A stretch of 64,000 nucleotides of DNA, from contig NZ_PNOR01000003.1 of NCBI RefSeq assembly GCF_002869765.1, forward strand, positions 62,001-126,000. The letters are read 5' to 3'. The translations under genes were made by a program, and so were the position numbers. Positions 60,695-64,000 of this stretch are shown here, piece after piece; within the stretch, counting starts at the first letter, position 1, and the number at the start of each line of letters is the position of its first letter. The stretch comes from Deinococcus planocerae (lineage in GTDB: Bacteria; Deinococcota; Deinococci; Deinococcales; Deinococcaceae). The notes under the pieces were generated by a model that had not been told where the DNA came from, ran no database searches, and saw only the letters and a program-made list of their open reading frames with translations.

Positions 60695-61930
60695 TCAGGC
60701 CCGCAGGTCGCCCGTCCCGACGGTCTGGAGGTCGTCCACGTCGTCCTCGTCCTCGTCGGGGAGGGGGAGGTTGACGCGGAAGGTGGCGCCCCCGCCCGGC
60801 GTGTCGAGCACGTCGATGCTGCCGCCGTGCGCGTGGGTGACCTGCTGGGCGATGGTGAGCCCGAGCCCCGCCGAGCCCGCCTCCTTGCCGCGGTAGAACT
60901 TGTCGAAGATGCGCGGCTTGATGTGGTCGGGGATGCCGGGCCCGTGGTCCACCACGCAGATCTCGACGTGGCCCCCCCGCACGTCCGCGTCGATCTGGAC
61001 GAGGCCCGGGCTTCCGCAGACCCGGATCGCGTTGCTCACGAGGTTCACGAAGACCTGCGTCAGGCGCCCGGGGTCGCCGATGATCTCCACGTCGGGGGCC
61101 TGGGCCTTGACCCCGTAGTCGCGCCCGACCTGCCGCACGAGGTTACCCACGTTGATGAAGTGCATCTCGATCCCCTGCACGAGTTCCCCGCGCGAGAGTT
61201 GCAGCAGGTCGTTCACCAGCCGGGTCATGTTCTCGGCGACCCGCTGGGCGTCCTGGAGGGTCTGACTGCCCCCGGCCTCACGCTCGGCGCGGCGGAGATA
61301 TCCCAGCAGCGCGGTGAGCGGTGTGCGCAACTCGTGGCTCGTCTCCGCGAGGAAGGTCTTCTGGAGGTTGAGGGCCTCTTCCAGTTGCCGGGCTTGCACC
61401 TCCAGCCGCTGGCGCTGGGCCTCGGCGATCCGGCGCAGCCGCTCGACCTCCTCCAGCCGCGCCTGCAAGGAGAGGTTGAGTTCGCGGACCTCCTGCTCGG
61501 CCCGCTCTCTGCGCTCGCGGGCGTCGGCCTCGGCGATGGCGCGCTTCACGCTCGGGGCGAGGCGTTCGAGCCGCTGCTTGAGGATGTAGTCGGTGACCCC
61601 CTGCCGCAGGGTGTCCACCGCGACCTCTTCCCCCATCGCGCCCGTCACGATGATGAAGGGCAGGTGCGGATCGAAGGCGTGCGTGGCGTGGAAGGCCGAG
61701 AGGCCGTCGTAACTCGGCAGGGCGTAGTCGCTGAGCACGAGGTGCGGGCGGTGACCGCGCAGCGCCTCCAAGAAGCCCGGCTCGTCCTCGGCGCGCTCGA
61801 CCTCCACCGGCCAGGGGAGGTCGCCCTCCAGGTGCAAGATCACAAGTTCGTGGTCGAGTTCGTTGTCTTCCAGGTGCAGGATTCTCAGCGGCTGGCCGGG
61901 GGTGGGCAGCGAGCGGTCGGGCGCCGTCAT
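60695..61930 (-). CDS. Hybrid sensor kinase with N-terminal receiver domain
   Basis: A 411-aa protein in unusual order: an N-terminal receiver domain (HLEDNELD, phosphoacceptor Asp in LVLSDYALP, IIVTGA, ILK), a coiled-coil linker (about 130-190), then HisKA (AETSHELRTPL) and HATPase (NLVSNAI, DHGPGIP, GLGLTI). ATG overlaps the stop of the upstream PAS kinase gene (ATGA). It likely receives phosphate from, or works with, that kinase. Confidence 0.9.
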   Translation of the reverse strand: MTAPDRSLPTPGQPLRILHLEDNELDHELVILHLEGDLPWPVEVERAEDEPGFLEALRGHRPHLVLSDYALPSYDGLSAFHATHAFDPHLPFIIVTGAMGEEVAVDTLRQGVTDYILKQRLERLAPSVKRAIAEADARERRERAEQEVRELNLSLQARLEEVERLRRIAEAQRQRLEVQARQLEEALNLQKTFLAETSHELRTPLTALLGYLRRAEREAGGSQTLQDAQRVAENMTRLVNDLLQLSRGELVQGIEMHFINVGNLVRQVGRDYGVKAQAPDVEIIGDPGRLTQVFVNLVSNAIRVCGSPGLVQIDADVRGGHVEICVVDHGPGIPDHIKPRIFDKFYRGKEAGSAGLGLTIAQQVTHAHGGSIDVLDTPGGGATFRVNLPLPDEDEDDVDDLQTVGTGDLRA

Positions 61931-64000
61931 GGGGTGCGCTCCAGTTCGGGCGCCGGGGCGGGGGCCTCCAGCGGGAGGGTGACGTGGAAGGCCGCGCCCT
62001 CGCCGGGCTGCCCTTCGGCGCGGACCCGGCCCCCGTGGCGGGTGACGATGCGGCGGACGTTGGCGAGGCCGATGCCGGTCCCCTCGAACTCCTCGGCGCG
62101 GTGCAGGCGTTGGAACACGCCGAACAGTTTATCCGTGTAGCGGGGGTCGAAGCCCACCCCGTTGTCCCGCACCGTCACGGTGAGTTCGCGGCCCTGCACC
62201 TCGCTCGACACCTCGACCAACGCCCGCTCGCGGGTGCGGGTGTACTTCAGCGCGTTGCCGAGCAGGTTGGAAAAGACCTGCGCGAGCAGCGCCCCGTCCC
62301 CCTGCACGGTGGGCAGCGGCGCGAAGCGGGCCGAGACCTCGCGCCCCGAGCGGTCGGGCTCCAGCCCCGCCCAGACCTCGGCGAGGACCGCATTCAGGTC
62401 CACGGGTCCCCGGCGCAGCTCCTGGCGCCCCATGCGCGAGAAGGCGAGCAGGTCGTCGATCAGGCGGCTCATCCGCGCCGCCGCGTCGGTGATCACGCCG
62501 AGGTAGCGCTCCCCCTTGGGCGAGAGGCCTTCTCCCACCTCCTTGCGCAGCAGGTCCCCGAAGCCCACGATGTGCCGCAGCGGCGTGCGCAGGTCGTGCG
62601 AGACCGAGTAGGAAAAGGCCTCCAGCTCGCGGTTGGCCTCCTGAAGTTCCAGGGTCCGCTGCCGCACCCGCTCCTCCAGCGAGAGGTTGAGGGCTTCCAG
62701 GTCGGCGCGGGCGGCCTCCGCCTGGGCGCGCAGGGCGTCGTTGTCGAGGGCGGTGGCAAAGCGTTTGGCGAGCTCTAAGGCGAGGTCGTGGTCGCGGTCG
62801 AGGGGTTCTTGCCGGAAGGTCAGCCCCAGCACCCCGCGCACCGAGCCGTCGCGCCCGATCAGGGGGTAGAGCCCGGCCCCGCTCGCGCCGACGTCGTGGA
62901 GGAGGGGGTGCGAGCGCAGCAGGCGCTCCTCGCCGTCCTGCGCCGCCTCCGCGATCAATTCGCCCAGGGCCTCCTGCACCTCGGGCCGGGTCCACGCCTG
63001 CCCCACCCGCGAGGTGGCGAGGGTGCGGCCCCCCGGCGGCGAGCCCCACAGCGCCGCGCTCTCGGCGAGTTGCAGGGTGATGCGGTCGAGCGCCGCGCGG
63101 TAGTGCTCGGACCTCGCCCCCAGCGGGTCCTCCGCCCGCGCCGAGAGCCGCTCGGACACGTCGGCGAGGAGCCGGGCGGCGGCTTCCGCGTGCACCTGGT
63201 CGTCCACGTCGGTGCTCGTGCCCACCCACTCGATGATCCCGCCGCCCGCGTCCCGCACCGGGAGGCCGCGGGTGACGAAGGTGCGGTAGCGGCCCTCCTG
63301 GCCCAGCAGGCGGTGCTCGGCCTCGAAGGGGCGCCCGGCGCGCACCGCCGCCCCCCAGCGGGCCTGGTACTCGGCGCGGTCTCCCGGGTGCAGCAGGGTC
63401 AGGAAGCCGTCTCCCGCGCGCGCCGGGCCCACGTACTCCGCCCAGCGGCGGTTGAAGTAGGTGGGTTGTCCCGCGGGGTCGGTGAGCCACACGATCTGCG
63501 GCAGCCCCTCGAGCACCCCGCGCGAGCGTTCCTCGTTGCGCTGGGCGAGCCGCTCGGCGCTCACCCGGTCGTGGATGTCGGTCGCCGAGGCCACCCACTC
63601 GGTGACCTCGCCCTGGCGGCCCCGCACCGGGGAGACCCGCAGCACGAACCAGCGGTGGGTGCCCGCGAGTGCGAGCCGCACCTCCGCCTGGGTGCGCGTC
63701 TCGCCCCCCTGCGCCTCCTCCCACAGCCGGGCGTAGGCGGGGCGGTCTTCCGGGGGCACGCGCGCGCGCACGGGGTCACCCCCCAGCCGCTCGCGGTGCT
63801 GGGCGTTGACGTAGGTCGTCTCTCCGCGCGGGTCGCTCACCCACAGGATGTGGGGAATGGCGTCGAGCACCCCCCGGTAGCGCCGCTCCCCGGCCTGGAG
63901 GGCCCGCTCGGCCTCCAGGCGCTCGGTCACGTCGCGCACGACCTCCAGGAGGCCGAGCACCTCGCCCCCCGGGCCGACGACCTCGCTGCGCCCGGTCTCG
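61927..64000 (-). CDS. PAS-domain sensor histidine kinase, 5-prime end outside window
   Basis: At least 690 aa, open at the window edge, so the true start is not visible. It contains several PAS/PAC units (VLDAIPHILWVSDPRG, VLEGLPQIVWLTDPAGQ, WVASATDIHDR), a GAF-like region, a coiled coil, HisKA (SVSHDLRTPLRHI) and HATPase (NLLGNALKY, DNGVGFDP, GTGIGLANV). No TM helix is seen in the visible part. Its stop overlaps the receiver-kinase gene, making a coupled two-kinase module. Confidence 0.9.
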   Translation of the reverse strand, partial: ETGRSEVVGPGGEVLGLLEVVRDVTERLEAERALQAGERRYRGVLDAIPHILWVSDPRGETTYVNAQHRERLGGDPVRARVPPEDRPAYARLWEEAQGGETRTQAEVRLALAGTHRWFVLRVSPVRGRQGEVTEWVASATDIHDRVSAERLAQRNEERSRGVLEGLPQIVWLTDPAGQPTYFNRRWAEYVGPARAGDGFLTLLHPGDRAEYQARWGAAVRAGRPFEAEHRLLGQEGRYRTFVTRGLPVRDAGGGIIEWVGTSTDVDDQVHAEAAARLLADVSERLSARAEDPLGARSEHYRAALDRITLQLAESAALWGSPPGGRTLATSRVGQAWTRPEVQEALGELIAEAAQDGEERLLRSHPLLHDVGASGAGLYPLIGRDGSVRGVLGLTFRQEPLDRDHDLALELAKRFATALDNDALRAQAEAARADLEALNLSLEERVRQRTLELQEANRELEAFSYSVSHDLRTPLRHIVGFGDLLRKEVGEGLSPKGERYLGVITDAAARMSRLIDDLLAFSRMGRQELRRGPVDLNAVLAEVWAGLEPDRSGREVSARFAPLPTVQGDGALLAQVFSNLLGNALKYTRTRERALVEVSSEVQGRELTVTVRDNGVGFDPRYTDKLFGVFQRLHRAEEFEGTGIGLANVRRIVTRHGGRVRAEGQPGEGAAFHVTLPLEAPAPAPELERTP

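Overview
This 64-kb window is very GC-rich chromosomal DNA from a member of the genus Deinococcus. The strongest marker is ddrA, the genus-specific Rad52-like DNA end-protection protein. A palindrome resembling the radiation/desiccation response motif (RDRM) overlaps its -35 box. A second genus-like trait recurs throughout: a -10 box of the form TANNNT lies only 6-7 nt before an ATG or GTG, the arrangement of leaderless mRNAs. I used it to choose many starts, for example hrpB, hisB, tilS, deoC, ybeY and aroA. No rRNA, tRNA, CRISPR array, prophage or complete insertion sequence was seen.

Layout. 0-5.7 kb: lipoprotein, short pyrophosphatase-like protein, SDR, thioredoxin-reductase-like flavoprotein, HAD hydrolase and HrpB helicase. 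5.8-6.5 kb (minus): ddrA with a coupled 30-aa membrane microprotein. 6.6-10.8 kb: hisB-hisH, glgB and small membrane proteins. 10.8-14.5 kb: trp operon with a complete-looking attenuator (leader peptide with a WWW run, terminator, antiterminator). A four-helix-bundle gene framed by a 20-bp inverted repeat sits between trpE and trpG. 14.9-18.5 kb: Lrp regulator divergent from lysine 2,3-aminomutase and a class III aminotransferase. 18.6-19.6 kb: Panacea-domain protein plus a two-TM protein, a candidate toxin-antitoxin pair. 19.5-24.9 kb: peroxiredoxin, a TilS-TadA fusion, proB and proA with small trailing ORFs. 25-27.5 kb: an NmrA/MBL/NmrA gene group closed by a 19-bp-stem terminator. 27.5-36.9 kb: dxs, envelope and secreted proteins, PspA, PIN-TRAM protein, DegV, sugar dehydrogenase, a broken small membrane gene and aroA. 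37-43 kb: small membrane protein, DinB-like protein, carboxynorspermidine dehydrogenase, DHH phosphoesterase, HAD. 43-47 kb: isocitrate lyase behind three copies of a 10-bp motif, a VapBC-type pair, cytidine deaminase and a CorC-like CBS protein. 47-55 kb: dgkA, ybeY, aminotransferase V, transglutaminase, DUF255 protein, PIG-L deacetylase, rpiA and bcp. 55-60 kb: deoC-maf-mreC-mreD-mrdA in overlapping order. 60-64 kb: OsmC protein and two overlapping sensor kinase genes, the upstream one cut by the window edge.

How the genes work together: most of the window is housekeeping metabolism (Trp, His, Pro, shikimate, isoprenoid, glyoxylate, nucleoside salvage) in short, tightly overlapped operons joined by GTGA, ATGA or TTGA junctions. 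The most interesting accessory signals are the trp attenuator, the repeat-bounded cassette inside the trp operon, the Panacea/2-TM pair, the ddrA-linked microprotein, the TilS-TadA fusion and the repeated motif before isocitrate lyase.
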